Positions 1-8,479 of a stretch of DNA of 64,000 bases are shown in pieces. The stretch covers positions 1,439,501-1,503,500 of the forward strand of contig NZ_CP039650.1 in assembly GCF_004923315.1 (NCBI RefSeq), given 5' to 3'. The notes beneath the pieces are model-generated. The model was not told the DNA's origin. It was given only the letters and a program-made list of their open reading frames with translations, and made no database searches. This DNA comes from Azospirillum sp. TSA2s. Its GTDB lineage: Bacteria > Pseudomonadota > Alphaproteobacteria > Azospirillales > Azospirillaceae. Every line of letters begins with the position of its first letter. Within the stretch, counting starts at the first letter, position 1. The translations under genes were made by a program, and so were the position numbers.

Positions 1-366
1 CAGATGCTGGCCGCGCTGCTGGGTTGGGGCCAGGGCACCTTCGCCTCGAAGGTGGTTGCCGGCGACGGCAAGGTCGCGGTGACCCGCGAGATCGACGGCG
101 GGCTGGAGACGGTCGAGCTGAAGCTGCCGGCGGTGGTGACGGCCGACCTGCGTCTGAACGAGCCGCGCTATGCCTCGCTGCCCAACATCATGAAAGCGAA
201 GAAGAAGCCACTGGAGACCGTCACGCCGGACGCTCTGGGCGTTGACGTGACGCCGCGGCTGACCACGGTGAAGGTGGCCGAGCCGGCCAAGCGTCAGGCC
301 GGCATCAAGGTGCCGGACGTCGCCACGCTGGTCGACAAGCTGAAGAACGAGGCGCGGGTGATCTGA
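1..366 (+). CDS. etfB: Electron transfer flavoprotein subunit beta (5'-truncated by window edge)
   Basis: C-terminal 121 residues of ETF beta; the frame is open from base 1, so the true start lies before the window. ETF beta pairs with ETF alpha and carries electrons from acyl-CoA dehydrogenases to the ETF:ubiquinone oxidoreductase in the cytoplasm. Visible family features are the segment [20 protein letters not shown], typical of the C-terminal half, and the tail that wraps onto the alpha subunit. etfA follows on the same strand after 191 bp occupied by a palindromic repeat. The two are presumably one transcription unit. Identification is strong despite truncation. Confidence 0.93.
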   Translation, partial: QMLAALLGWGQGTFASKVVAGDGKVAVTREIDGGLETVELKLPAVVTADLRLNEPRYASLPNIMKAKKKPLETVTPDALGVDVTPRLTTVKVAEPAKRQAGIKVPDVATLVDKLKNEARVI

Positions 367-379
367 GCGCCGGCTCCGG

Positions 380-514
380 TGCCCCCACCCTAACCCTCCC
401 CCGCTTCGCAGGGGAGGGAACTGCCGCCGCTCTCCCGCATCAGCACTTTCCCCCTCCCCCACGTCGGACGGACCTTCGGTCCGCCGAGAGCGGGGGAGGG
501 TCGGGGTGGGGGCA
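380..514. repeat. C/G-rich palindromic element (MITE-like), copy 1
   Basis: Terminal inverted arms of 26 bp at 380-405 and 489-514 match with two mismatches, beginning TGCCCCCACCC. Inside is a second perfect hairpin around CGGACGGACC/GGTCCGTCCG near 469-484. The element occupies most of the etfB-etfA gap. A related element with the same termini and the same inner hairpin lies at 59383-59541. It is non-coding, and any RNA would fold tightly, so it may alter the relative expression of etfB and etfA. Confidence 0.75.
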
Positions 515-557
515 AGTGTCCGCACTCGCCACCCCCCGCCCGACAGAGGAATCCGCC

Positions 558-1484
558 ATGCCCATCCTGATCCTCGCCGACCACGACAACGCCACCCTCA
601 AGCCGGCCACCGCCCACGCGGTGACCGCCGCCGCCAAGCTCGGCGGCGACATCCACCTCCTGGTCGCCGGCCGCAACGCCGCCCCGGCCGCCGAGCAGGC
701 CGCCAAGCTGGCCGGCGTCGCCAAGGTGCTGCTCGCCGACGCTGCCGCCTACGAGCACGCGCTGGCCGAACCGGTCGCGGCCCTGCTGGTCTCGCTGGCC
801 CCCGGCTACAGCCATGTCCTCGCCGCCGCCACTTCAACCGGCAAGAATGTGCTGCCGCGCGTCGCCGCCTTGCTCGACGTGGCGATGATCTCCGACATCA
901 CCGCCGTGGTCTCTTCGGATACGTTCGAGCGGCCGGTCTATGCAGGCAACGCCATCGCCACCGTGCAGTCGGCCGATCCGGTGAAGGTGATCACCGTCCG
1001 CACCACCGCCTTCGAGGCGGCGGCAGCCACCGGCAGCGCCCCGGTCGAGAGCGTCGCCGCCGTGGCCGATCCCGCCCTGTCGAGCTTCGTCTCGGCCGAG
1101 CTGTCGAAGTCGGAGCGTCCGGAGCTGACCTCCGCCCGCATCATCATCTCCGGCGGGCGTGGCATGCAGTCGGGCGACAACTTCCACCTGCTGGAGGCCA
1201 TCGCCGACAAGCTGGGCGCCGCCGTGGGCGCCTCGCGCGCCGCCGTTGATGCCGGCTTCGTGCCGAACGACTATCAGGTCGGCCAGACCGGCAAGATCGT
1301 GGCGCCGGAGCTGTACGTCGCCGTCGGCATCTCGGGCGCCATTCAGCACCTCGCCGGCATGAAGGACAGCAAGGTGATCGTCGCCATCAACAAGGACGAG
1401 GAGGCGCCGATCTTCCAAGTCGCCGATTACGGCCTTGTCGCCGACCTGTTCAAGGTGCTGCCGGAGCTGCAGCAGGCCGTCTGA
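558..1484 (+). CDS. etfA: Electron transfer flavoprotein subunit alpha
   Basis: 308 residues, the usual length for ETF alpha. The N-terminal domain covers about 1-190. The C-terminal FAD domain starts near residue 194 with [12 protein letters not shown] and continues through [20 protein letters not shown] and a C-terminal DKDEEAPIF-like stretch (here NKDEEAPIF). These contact the FAD that accepts electrons from acyl-CoA dehydrogenases. The ATG at 558 has an AGAGGA Shine-Dalgarno nine bases upstream; an in-frame codon at 516 lies inside the repeat and is unlikely. An acyl-CoA dehydrogenase begins 37 bp downstream, so carrier and a likely donor enzyme are co-transcribed. Confidence 0.96.
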   Translation: MPILILADHDNATLKPATAHAVTAAAKLGGDIHLLVAGRNAAPAAEQAAKLAGVAKVLLADAAAYEHALAEPVAALLVSLAPGYSHVLAAATSTGKNVLPRVAALLDVAMISDITAVVSSDTFERPVYAGNAIATVQSADPVKVITVRTTAFEAAAATGSAPVESVAAVADPALSSFVSAELSKSERPELTSARIIISGGRGMQSGDNFHLLEAIADKLGAAVGASRAAVDAGFVPNDYQVGQTGKIVAPELYVAVGISGAIQHLAGMKDSKVIVAINKDEEAPIFQVADYGLVADLFKVLPELQQAV

Positions 1485-1521
1485 TCCCGTTCATTTCCTC
1501 CGTTACCCGAAGAGGTCCCCC

Positions 1522-3342
1522 ATGACCGCCGCCGCGATCCCCTACACCCCGCCGCTGAAAGAGATCCGCTTCGTCCTCGACCACCTCGCCGGCATGGCCG
1601 ACGTGGCGGCTCTGCCGGGCTTCGAGGATGCCAGCCCCGACATGGTGGACAGCATCCTGGGCGAGGCGGCGAAGATCGCCGAGAATGTCCTGGCTCCGCT
1701 GAACCGCATCGGCGACGTCCAGGGTGCCAGGCTCGGCGCCGACGGCATCGCCCGCACGGCGGAAGGCTGGGGGGCGGCTTGGCAGGCGTTGGTGGAGGGC
1801 GGATGGAACGGGCTGCCCTTCGACCCGACGCGCGGCGGCATGGGGCTGCCCAACCTGCTGAACACAGCCGTGCAGGAGATGTGGCATTCCGCCAACATGG
1901 CCTTCGCGCTCTGCCCGATGCTGACTCAAGGGGCGGTGAACGCGGTGCAGCTCTATGGCTCCGACGCGCTGAAGGACCTCTATTTGCCCAAGATGATCTC
2001 GGGCGAGTGGACCGGCACCATGAACATCACCGAGCCGCAGGCGGGCAGCGACCTTGCCGCCACGCGGTCGCGCGCGGTGCCGAACGGCGACCATTACCTC
2101 GTCAGCGGGCAGAAGATCTTCATCACCTACGGCGACCATGACCTGACGGAGAACATCGTCCATCTGGTGCTGGCCCGCCTGCCCGATGCGCCTCCGGGCG
2201 TGAAGGGCATCAGCCTGTTCGTCGTGCCGAAGTTCCTGGTCAATGCCGACGGCAGCCTGGGCGCCCGCAACCAGGTGAAGTGCGTGTCGCTGGAGCACAA
2301 GCTGGGCATCCACGGCAGCCCGACCGCCGTGCTGTCCTTCGGCGACGAGGGCGGGGCGACCGGCTTCCTGGTCGGCGAGCCGAACCGCGGCCTGGAATAC
2401 ATGTTCACGATGATGAACCACGCCCGGCTGAACGTCGCCATGCAGGGACTGTCGATCGCCGAGCGCGCCTATCAGCAGGCTTTGGCCTATGCCCGCGACC
2501 GTGTGCAGGGCAAGCCGCTGGGCTGGACCGAGGGGCAGTCGAAGGGCATCGTCAACCACCCCGACGTCCGCCGCCTGCTGATGGGCATGAAGGCGCGGAT
2601 CGAGGCGATGCGCGGCATCCTTTACACCGCCGCCGCCGCGGTCGACGTGGCGCACCATCATGCCGACGAGGCGGCGCGCGGCCGGGCCGCCCTGCTGGTC
2701 GATCTGCTGACCCCCATCGCCAAGGGCTGGTGCACAGAGACCGGCCAGCAGCTGGCGTCGGACGGTGTGCAGATCCATGGCGGCATGGGCTTCATCGAGG
2801 AGACCGGCGCTGCCCAGCATCTGCGCGACGCCCGCATCACCACGATCTATGAAGGCACGACCGCCATCCAGGCCAACGACCTGATCAACCGCAAGATCCT
2901 GCGCGACGGCGGGGCGACCGCCAACGGCCTGCTGGACGAAATCGCGGCGCTGGGCGGCGAGCTGTCCGGCCATGCGGACGAGTCGTTGCGGGTCACCGGC
3001 GCCGAACTGGTCGCTGCGGTGCATGAGGCCAAGCAGGCGGTGGCCTGGGTGCTGAGCGTGGCGAAGCAGGACCCGCGCCTGCCGGCCGCCGCGTCGGTGA
3101 CCCTGCTGGAGCTGATGGGCGTGGTCGCCGGCGGCTGGCAGCTTGCCCGCGCCGCCAAGGTGGCGGCGGAACGGCTGGCGGCGGGCGATGCCGACACCGC
3201 CTTCCTCTCGGCCAAGCCGCTGACCGCCCACTTCTTCGCCACCCATGTGCTGCCGAAGGCGGCGGCGCTGCGGGCGACCGTCGTCAACGGCTCCGCGAGC
3301 GTGATGGCGCTGAGCGAGGAGCAGCTGTTCGGCGCGGCTTGA
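1522..3342 (+). CDS. Acyl-CoA dehydrogenase, long form with C-terminal extension
   Basis: 606 residues, well above the ~380 of classical acyl-CoA dehydrogenases and typical of the group with an extra C-terminal domain (the family that includes DmdC-type enzymes). N-terminal helical part to about 160, then the FAD/substrate domain with [14 protein letters not shown], and the late [13 protein letters not shown] segment carrying the expected catalytic Glu region. It oxidises an acyl-CoA to the enoyl-CoA and passes electrons to ETF. The ATG at 1522 follows GAAGAGG. It sits directly behind etfA, which fits that role. The substrate cannot be told from sequence. Its 3' end overlaps the convergent pseudouridine synthase gene by 59 bp. 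Confidence 0.93.
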   Translation: MTAAAIPYTPPLKEIRFVLDHLAGMADVAALPGFEDASPDMVDSILGEAAKIAENVLAPLNRIGDVQGARLGADGIARTAEGWGAAWQALVEGGWNGLPFDPTRGGMGLPNLLNTAVQEMWHSANMAFALCPMLTQGAVNAVQLYGSDALKDLYLPKMISGEWTGTMNITEPQAGSDLAATRSRAVPNGDHYLVSGQKIFITYGDHDLTENIVHLVLARLPDAPPGVKGISLFVVPKFLVNADGSLGARNQVKCVSLEHKLGIHGSPTAVLSFGDEGGATGFLVGEPNRGLEYMFTMMNHARLNVAMQGLSIAERAYQQALAYARDRVQGKPLGWTEGQSKGIVNHPDVRRLLMGMKARIEAMRGILYTAAAAVDVAHHHADEAARGRAALLVDLLTPIAKGWCTETGQQLASDGVQIHGGMGFIEETGAAQHLRDARITTIYEGTTAIQANDLINRKILRDGGATANGLLDEIAALGGELSGHADESLRVTGAELVAAVHEAKQAVAWVLSVAKQDPRLPAAASVTLLELMGVVAGGWQLARAAKVAAERLAAGDADTAFLSAKPLTAHFFATHVLPKAAALRATVVNGSASVMALSEEQLFGAA

Positions 3343-3949
3343 CGGGGGCGCGCTGGCCGGTTGGTGCCGGGGCCTTTGGCCCTTTGCCGGGAGTCGCGGG
3401 CGGTTGGGGGACCTCCCGCCACTGCCCCGGCGCCAGCCCATCCAATGTCCAGTCGCCGATCGACCAGCGGATCAGCCGCAGGGTGGGGAAGCCGACCGCC
3501 GCGGTCATGCGGCGGACCTGCCGGTTGCGCCCCTCGCGCAAGGTCAGCGCGATCCAGCTGGTGGGGATGGCGGCGCGGTAGCGCACCGGCGGATCGCGCG
3601 GCCACAGCGATTCCGGCTCCTCCATCCGCCGCACCTCGGCCGGCAGGGTCGGGCCGTCCTTCAGCGTGACGCCGCGGCGCAGAGCCTCCAGCGCCTCGTC
3701 GGTCGGGATATCCTCCACCTGCACCCAATAGGTCTTCGGCATCTTGTTGGCCGGTGAGGCGATGCGGGCGATCAGCGGGCCGTCGTCGCTCAGCGCCAGC
3801 AGCCCTTCGCTGTCGCGGTCGAGCCGGCCGGCGGCATAGACGCCCTTCACCGGCACCAGCTCCGCCAGGGTCGGGCGGCCCTGGTCGTCGGTGAATTGCG
3901 GCAGCACGCCATAGGGCTTGTTCAGCAGGATCAGGCGCGGCACGGGCAT
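3284..3949 (-). CDS. rluE: rRNA large-subunit pseudouridine synthase, RsuA/RluE family
   Basis: 221 residues. No S4 domain is visible: the catalytic fold starts at once with [16 protein letters not shown]. The catalytic motif [17 protein letters not shown] holds the nucleophilic Asp, followed by [20 protein letters not shown]. These match the RsuA/RluB/E/F family, and the short S4-less form points to RluE, which modifies 23S rRNA. The ATG at 3949 has AAGGA six bases upstream; a GTG at 4009 would add 20 residues but has no good ribosome site. The last ~35 residues are a basic Pro/Arg/Ser tail encoded in the overlap with the convergent acyl-CoA dehydrogenase. The exact target uridine is inferred. 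Confidence 0.88.
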   Translation of the reverse strand: MPVPRLILLNKPYGVLPQFTDDQGRPTLAELVPVKGVYAAGRLDRDSEGLLALSDDGPLIARIASPANKMPKTYWVQVEDIPTDEALEALRRGVTLKDGPTLPAEVRRMEEPESLWPRDPPVRYRAAIPTSWIALTLREGRNRQVRRMTAAVGFPTLRLIRWSIGDWTLDGLAPGQWREVPQPPATPGKGPKAPAPTGQRAPVKPRRTAAPRSAPSRSRSR

Positions 3950-4030
3950 GCGTCCTTGCGGATTGCGGAGTTTTGGAAAGGCGCTATCGTTCGCGCCCCA
4001 AACACTCACCTACATAGCAGGGGTTCGGCC

Positions 4031-4957
4031 GTGACGCTTCTGTTCTGCTCCGCCAGTGACAGCGCCGAGGATTGGCGCCGCGAGATCGCCCGCCATCTTC
4101 CCGGCGTGGAGATGCGCGTCTGGCCCGAGACCGGCGACGTCGCCGACATCGAGGTCGCGGTGGTGTGGAAGCCGCCGGCCGGCATGCTGGCGACGCTGCC
4201 CAACCTGAAGCTGATCGTCTCGCTGGGCGCCGGGGTGGAGCCGATCCTGCAGGATCCGACCCTGCCCGACGTGCCGCTGGTCCGCATGGTGGCGGACGGG
4301 CTGACGGTCGACATGGCCGGCTATGTGGCCTTCCAAGTGCTGTATTGGCACCGGCTGATGGATGGCTATGCCGCCCTCCAGGCCGAGGCGCGGTGGGAGC
4401 AGAGGGACCATCGCCCGGCCTCCGAGGTGACCGTCGGCTTCCTGGGGCTGGGCGAGCTGGGGGCGGCGTCGGCCCGCACCCTGCGGACCCTGGACTACCG
4501 CCTGATGGGCTGGAGCCGCAGCCCCAAGAGCATCGAGGGGGTGGAGAGCTTCTCCGGTCCCGACGGGCTGGCGGCGATGCTGCCGCAGTGCGATTTCCTC
4601 GTCTGCCTGCTGCCGCTGACCGACGAGACCCGCGGCATCATGAATGCGTCGCTGTTCGCCGCCTTGCCCAAGGGGGCGGTGGTCATCAACGCCGCCCGCG
4701 GCGGGCATCTGGTCGAGTCGGAATTGCTCGATGCACTGGAGAGCGGGCATCTGCACGGCGCCAGCCTGGACGTCTTCGCGACGGAGCCGCTGCCGGCCGA
4801 CCATCCGCTCTGGCGTCATCCGCAGGTCCGCATCACCCCCCATGTCGCCGGAATCACCCACCCGTCGCGCTGCGCCGTGCAGGTCGCCGACGCGGTGAAG
4901 GCCCTGCGTGACGGCCGGCCGCTGCCCAATCTGGTGGACCGCAGCCGGGGTTACTGA
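4031..4957 (+). CDS. ghrA: Glyoxylate/hydroxypyruvate reductase A-like D-2-hydroxyacid dehydrogenase
   Basis: 308 residues with a GTG start preceded by AGGGG. D-isomer-specific 2-hydroxyacid dehydrogenase fold: Rossmann glycine motif GFLGLGELGAASARTL near residue 140, then the catalytic Arg in NAARGGHLVE, Glu in FATEPLPADHPLW and His in ITPHVAGITHPSR. The GhrA branch (about 312 residues in E. coli) reduces glyoxylate and hydroxypyruvate with NADPH in the cytoplasm. It diverges from the rluE-like gene with 81 bp between starts. The subfamily call is good, but the preferred substrate is inferred. Confidence 0.88.
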   Translation: MTLLFCSASDSAEDWRREIARHLPGVEMRVWPETGDVADIEVAVVWKPPAGMLATLPNLKLIVSLGAGVEPILQDPTLPDVPLVRMVADGLTVDMAGYVAFQVLYWHRLMDGYAALQAEARWEQRDHRPASEVTVGFLGLGELGAASARTLRTLDYRLMGWSRSPKSIEGVESFSGPDGLAAMLPQCDFLVCLLPLTDETRGIMNASLFAALPKGAVVINAARGGHLVESELLDALESGHLHGASLDVFATEPLPADHPLWRHPQVRITPHVAGITHPSRCAVQVADAVKALRDGRPLPNLVDRSRGY

Positions 4958-4972
4958 GAAGAAAGCCTCTCT

Positions 4973-5058
4973 CGGCCGGCATCCCCGCGAAGGCGGGGAT
5001 CCAGGTTTCCGGCTCAAACACTTGGAAAGTCTGGATTCCCGCCTTCGCGGGAATGACG
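4973..5058. repeat. REP-like paired hairpin element, copy 1
   Basis: Two inverted half-elements: CATCCCCGCGAAGGCGGGGAT and, on the other side, GATTCCCGCCTTCGCGGGAAT followed by GACG. Each half is a hairpin and the halves face each other over about 40 bp. Same family as 7531-7559 (one half), 23710-23798 and 55151-55239. It lies between the 3' ends of ghrA (plus) and ubiB (minus), a common site for REP doublets, where it could protect mRNA 3' ends. Confidence 0.85.
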
Positions 5059-5089
5059 ACCAACGAAATTTTCAGCGCGGTCGCGGCCC

Positions 5090-6628
5090 TTACAGCATCT
5101 GAACCGCGATCACCGCCAGCAGGGCCGCGATCACCCACAGGGCGATGCGGTCCGAGCGGCGGCGGGTTTCCCAGCCGTTCAGCATCTGGCGGACGGTCTG
5201 GGGATGCAGGCGCACGCCGCCCTCCGCCATGTCGCGGGTCACCCGTTCCGCCTCGCTGACCAGAGCGGGGATGCGGCGGACGGTGGACAGGATGGCGCCG
5301 GCATCGTTGATGAACTGCGCCTCCGGCCCGCGATTCTCGCGCATCCACTCCTCGATCAGCGGACGGGCCAATTCCCACATGTTGATGTTGGGGTTCAGCA
5401 GCCGGCCGACTCCCTCCGCCGTCAGCATGCTTTTCTGAAGGAGAAGCAACTGCGGCTGGGTTTCCATCTCGAACTGTTCGGTGACGGCGAACAGCTGGGC
5501 CAGCAGACGGCCGACCGAGATGTCGGCCAACGGCTTGTTCTGCAAGGGCTCGCCGATGGCGCGGCAGGCCTGGGTGAAGATCTCGATCGACTGGTGGCGC
5601 GGGACGTAGCCGGCTTCGAAATGCACAATGGCAACGCGGCGGTAGTCGCCGGTCAGGAAGCCGATCAGCATGTCGGCGAGGTAATAGCGCGTCTCGCGGT
5701 CCAACCGGCCCATGATGCCGAAATCGACGGCGGTGATGGTGCCCTGTTCGTTGATGAACAGGTTGCCGGGATGCAGGTCGGCGTGGAAGAAGCCGTCGCG
5801 GAAGACCTGATTGAAGAAGCTGGCCGAGGCCATCGCCAGGATCTCGTCGCGGTCGAAGCCGGCGGCGGAGATGCGGGCGGGCTCGTCCACCTTGAAGCCG
5901 CGGATGCGCTCCAGCGTCAGCACGCGGCCGGCGGTGCGCTCCCAATCGACCTTCGGCACGTTGAAGGTTTCATCGTCCTTGAAGTTCGACGCCAGCTCCG
6001 ACGCGGCGGCCGCCTCCATCCGCAGGTCCATCTCCAGGCGGGAGGTGCGGGCGAAGGTGTCGACGACCTCGACAAGCCGCAGCCGCTTCAGCCGGGGCAG
6101 CACCCATTCGGCAAGGTTCGCCAGCCGGTAGAACAGGTCGATGTCGCGTTCGAAGGCCTGCTCGATCCCCGGACGCAGCACCTTGACCGCCACCTCCTGC
6201 CCGTCGGCGGTGACGGCGAAATGCACCTGGGCGATGGAGGCGGCGGCGACCGGCTTGTCGTCGAAGCTCTGGAACAGGGCATGGACCGGCTGGCCGAACT
6301 CCGCCTCGATGATGGCGCGGGCCTGATGGGCGGGGAAGGGCGGCAGCTTGTCCTGCAACTCGGCCAGATCGACGGCCATCCGTTCGCCGACCAGATCGGA
6401 GCGGGTGGACAGCAGCTGTCCCAGCTTGATGTAGGTCGGGCCGAGTTCGGCCAGCGCGCGGGCCAGCCGCTCGCCCTCGCGGCCGGGCACGCCCTTGCGG
6501 GCGACCCGGCGCCACAGCCAGAGCAGGCCTGGGGCGGTGCCGAGCAGGCTGGTGGGCAGGGCATCGTGACGGGCGACCGTCCGGCCGATCACGGCCATCC
6601 GGATCAGGTTGCGCAGGATGCGGAACAC
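5090..6628 (-). CDS. ubiB: UbiB, ABC1/ADCK atypical kinase-like ubiquinone biosynthesis protein
   Basis: 512 residues, normal for UbiB. The KxGQ-type motif is seen as YIKLGQLLSTRSD, the invariant Lys in VAVKVLRPG, and the catalytic-loop and metal motifs as FFHADLHPGN and VDFGIMG. The C-terminus ends in a hydrophobic span (IALWVIAALLAVIAVQ) of the membrane anchor. UbiB is an ATPase-type protein needed for aerobic ubiquinone synthesis at the inner membrane. The GTG start at 6628 lies six bases after the ubiE stop, so ubiE-ubiB form an operon, a frequent arrangement. Confidence 0.95.
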   Translation of the reverse strand: MFRILRNLIRMAVIGRTVARHDALPTSLLGTAPGLLWLWRRVARKGVPGREGERLARALAELGPTYIKLGQLLSTRSDLVGERMAVDLAELQDKLPPFPAHQARAIIEAEFGQPVHALFQSFDDKPVAAASIAQVHFAVTADGQEVAVKVLRPGIEQAFERDIDLFYRLANLAEWVLPRLKRLRLVEVVDTFARTSRLEMDLRMEAAAASELASNFKDDETFNVPKVDWERTAGRVLTLERIRGFKVDEPARISAAGFDRDEILAMASASFFNQVFRDGFFHADLHPGNLFINEQGTITAVDFGIMGRLDRETRYYLADMLIGFLTGDYRRVAIVHFEAGYVPRHQSIEIFTQACRAIGEPLQNKPLADISVGRLLAQLFAVTEQFEMETQPQLLLLQKSMLTAEGVGRLLNPNINMWELARPLIEEWMRENRGPEAQFINDAGAILSTVRRIPALVSEAERVTRDMAEGGVRLHPQTVRQMLNGWETRRRSDRIALWVIAALLAVIAVQML

Positions 6629-6634
6629 GGGAGC

Positions 6635-7423
6635 CTAGATCCGCCAGCCGGAATGGATGGCGGCGATTCCGCCCGACAGGTTGCGCACGCGCACGGCGCC
6701 GAATCCGGCCGCCTCGATCCGCTTCGCCAGATCGGCCTGCTGCGGGAAGCGGCGGATGCTCTCGGCCAGATAGCGGTAGCTCGCCTCGTCCTTCGCCACG
6801 ACGCGGCCCATGAAGGGCAGCACCTGGAAGGAATAGACGTCGTACAGCTCGCGCAGCACCGGCAGGACGACATGGCTGAACTCCAGGCAATAGAACTTGC
6901 CGCCGGGCTTCAGGACGCGGTGGGCCTCCTTGATCGCCTCGTCGATGCGGGTGACGTTGCGCAGGCCGAAGGCGATCGTGTAGGCGTCGACCGAGCGCGA
7001 GGCGATGGGCAGCTTTTCCGCGTCGCCGACCGTCCATTGCACCCCGGACAGGATGTTGCGGTCGATGGCGCGGTCGCGCCCGACCCGGACCATTGCCTCG
7101 GTGATGTCGCAGACCACAGCGGCCCCGCCGCCCTTCTTCAGGAAGCGGAAGGCGATGTCGCCTGTGCCGCCCGCCACGTCCAGCAGGGTCATGTCCGGCT
7201 TGGGCGCCACCAACTCCATCAGCGTGTCCTTCCACAGCCGATGGATGCCGCCCGACATCAGGTCGTTCATCAGGTCGTAGTTGGTCGCCACGCTGTCGAA
7301 GACGGCGCGGACCAGCCCGGACTTGGCGGACGGATCGACGGGGGTGAAGCCGAACCAGTTGCCTTCGGCACCGGAGACGGGCTTTTGCGGGTCGGCGGAG
7401 GATGGGGGGGTGCGGTCGCTCAT
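6635..7423 (-). CDS. ubiE: UbiE, C-methyltransferase of ubiquinone/menaquinone biosynthesis
   Basis: 262 residues. SAM-dependent class I methyltransferase: VRAVFDSVATNYDLMND at the N-terminus, motif I LLDVAGGTGDIAFRF, and the family signatures YTIAFGLRNVTRIDEA and RVLKPGGKFYCLEFS. It C-methylates the benzoquinol ring during ubiquinone synthesis. I chose the ATG at 7423 (MSDRTPPSS) because homology begins some 30 residues later; an ATG at 7435 would add four residues, and neither has a strong Shine-Dalgarno. The upstream frame runs on into a REP half-element and is not coding. First gene of ubiE-ubiB. Confidence 0.95.
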   Translation of the reverse strand: MSDRTPPSSADPQKPVSGAEGNWFGFTPVDPSAKSGLVRAVFDSVATNYDLMNDLMSGGIHRLWKDTLMELVAPKPDMTLLDVAGGTGDIAFRFLKKGGGAAVVCDITEAMVRVGRDRAIDRNILSGVQWTVGDAEKLPIASRSVDAYTIAFGLRNVTRIDEAIKEAHRVLKPGGKFYCLEFSHVVLPVLRELYDVYSFQVLPFMGRVVAKDEASYRYLAESIRRFPQQADLAKRIEAAGFGAVRVRNLSGGIAAIHSGWRI

Positions 7424-7530
7424 GGCCGGGAACATAGCGCGGGCAGGGGCCATGCGCCAGCGGGGGCGTGCGATGCGGAAGACGCTGCGGCGAATGGCGT
7501 AGGGCGGGGGGGAGGCGGAAGTTGGAACGA

Positions 7531-7559
7531 CTGGATTCCCGCCTTCGCGGGAATGACGG
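7531..7559. repeat. REP-like half element, copy 2 (single hairpin)
   Basis: Single half of the REP-like doublet: CTGGATTCCCGCCTTCGCGG then GAATGACGG. It is identical in core sequence to the right half of the 4973-5058 copy, but the facing half is absent, so this is a solo or decayed element. Confidence 0.75.
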
Positions 7560-7615
7560 CCGAAGAGGAGCCTCGGGTCCGGGGCGTTGCAGAAAGCCTT
7601 TCCGCCACATCCCCC

Positions 7616-7644
7616 TTGCATCCCGCCGTCCCCGCGCGTATAAG
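7616..7644 (+). promoter_or_regulatory. Candidate sigma-70 promoter for rpmI-rplT
   Basis: TTGCAT at 7616-7621 and TATAAG at 7639-7644 are separated by exactly 17 bp, a near-consensus pair in very GC-rich sequence. A transcript starting near 7651 would have a leader of about 90 nt before rpmI. Confidence 0.6.
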
Positions 7645-7677
7645 CCCATCCTTCCACGGGCGGCGAGGCTGGGCCGT

Positions 7678-7731
7678 ATGGCTCAGGGCATGCCCAACCG
7701 TCCGATGGAATTCCGCCTCATTTCCATCTAG
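7678..7731 (+). other. Possible 17-codon upstream reading frame in the rpmI leader
   Basis: ATG at 7678 opens MAQGMPNRPMEFRLISI and stops with TAG at 7729-7731, nine bases before the rpmI ATG. It lies wholly within the predicted leader. There is no clear Shine-Dalgarno and no stretch of regulatory codons, so it may be chance. Confidence 0.2.
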
Positions 7732-7740
7732 GAAACGAAA

Positions 7741-7941
7741 ATGCCCAAGCTGAAGACGAAGAGCGGCGCCAAGAAGCGCTTCAAGGTGACCGCCACGGGT
7801 AAGGTCCGCGCTCAGGCCGCCTACAAGCGCCACTGCCTGGAACAGAAGTCCCCGAACATGAAGCGCAACGCGCGCGGCATGATGACCCTGTGCGACTCCA
7901 ACGCCCGCACGGTGCTGAAGAACTGGCTGCGCAACGCCTGA
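7741..7941 (+). CDS. rpmI: 50S ribosomal protein L35
   Basis: 66 residues, the standard length, starting [20 protein letters not shown], the canonical bL35 N-terminus, and very basic throughout. It is a small structural protein of the large ribosomal subunit. An AGGAAA ribosome site precedes the ATG. rplT follows after 35 bp, the conserved rpmI-rplT pair. The promoter at 7616-7644 probably drives both. Confidence 0.98.
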   Translation: MPKLKTKSGAKKRFKVTATGKVRAQAAYKRHCLEQKSPNMKRNARGMMTLCDSNARTVLKNWLRNA

Positions 7942-7976
7942 TCTCGGCACATCATAGAATTCGGAAGGACTGAACC

Positions 7977-8348
7977 ATGGCTCGTGTTAAGCGCGGCGTC
8001 ACGACGCACGCCCGTCACCGCAAGATCCTGAAGCTCGCCAAGGGCTACCGGGGTCGCAATTCCAAGAATTTCCGCATTGCGATCGAGAAGGTCGAAAAGG
8101 CGCTTCGTTACGCCTACCGCGACCGCCGCAATAAGAAGCGCGATTTCCGCGGCCTGTGGATCCAGCGCATCAACGCCGGCGTCCGTCAGTACGGCCTGAC
8201 CTACTCGCGCTTCATCAACGGCATCAAGCTGGCCGGCATCGAGATCGACCGCAAGGTCCTGTCCGATCTGGCCGCGCGCGAGCCGGAGGCCTTTAAGACC
8301 CTGGTGGACAAGGCCCAGGCCGCGCTCGCCTCCAAGGCCGCCGCGTAA
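7977..8348 (+). CDS. rplT: 50S ribosomal protein L20
   Basis: 123 residues. [20 protein letters not shown] followed by [15 protein letters not shown] is the classic bL20 N-terminal extension that threads into 23S rRNA, and [20 protein letters not shown] is the conserved C-terminal globular part. L20 is needed early in 50S assembly. The GGAAGG Shine-Dalgarno is well placed. Genes for L35, L20, PheS and PheT run in one direction, but a strong hairpin terminator lies between rplT and pheS. Confidence 0.98.
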   Translation: MARVKRGVTTHARHRKILKLAKGYRGRNSKNFRIAIEKVEKALRYAYRDRRNKKRDFRGLWIQRINAGVRQYGLTYSRFINGIKLAGIEIDRKVLSDLAAREPEAFKTLVDKAQAALASKAAA

Positions 8349-8406
8349 CGCCCAGCGCTTCCCGTCCTAGGGAACGCTTGCCGTCACGGCGTCAGTTGTA
8401 AGAGAA

Positions 8407-8438
8407 GGGAGCCGGGCCGCTGGGCCGGCTCCCTTTTT
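8407..8438 (+). terminator. Intrinsic terminator or attenuator between rplT and pheS
   Basis: Nine-bp perfect stem GGGAGCCGG / CCGGCTCCC with a nine-base loop, then five Ts. It ends rpmI-rplT transcription or, if read-through occurs, acts as an attenuator before pheS, whose start is 41 bp beyond. No phenylalanine-rich leader peptide was seen. Confidence 0.85.
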
Positions 8439-8479
8439 CTGTTTGCACCGATTTTTCCCCACGCTTGCCGGGAACCGCC

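Larger units (their letters stand above)
7424..7740. other. Divergent intergenic region ubiE / rpmI
   Basis: 317 bp between the start of ubiE (minus) and rpmI (plus). It contains one REP half-element at 7531-7559, a well-formed housekeeping promoter at 7616-7644 reading toward rpmI, and a possible short upstream frame at 7678-7731. No infC lies upstream of rpmI here, unlike in many bacteria. Confidence 0.7.

Noticed and set aside
8465-8479. TTG start for pheS
   Set aside because: The ATG at 8480 has a better placed GGGAA and matches PheS N-termini.
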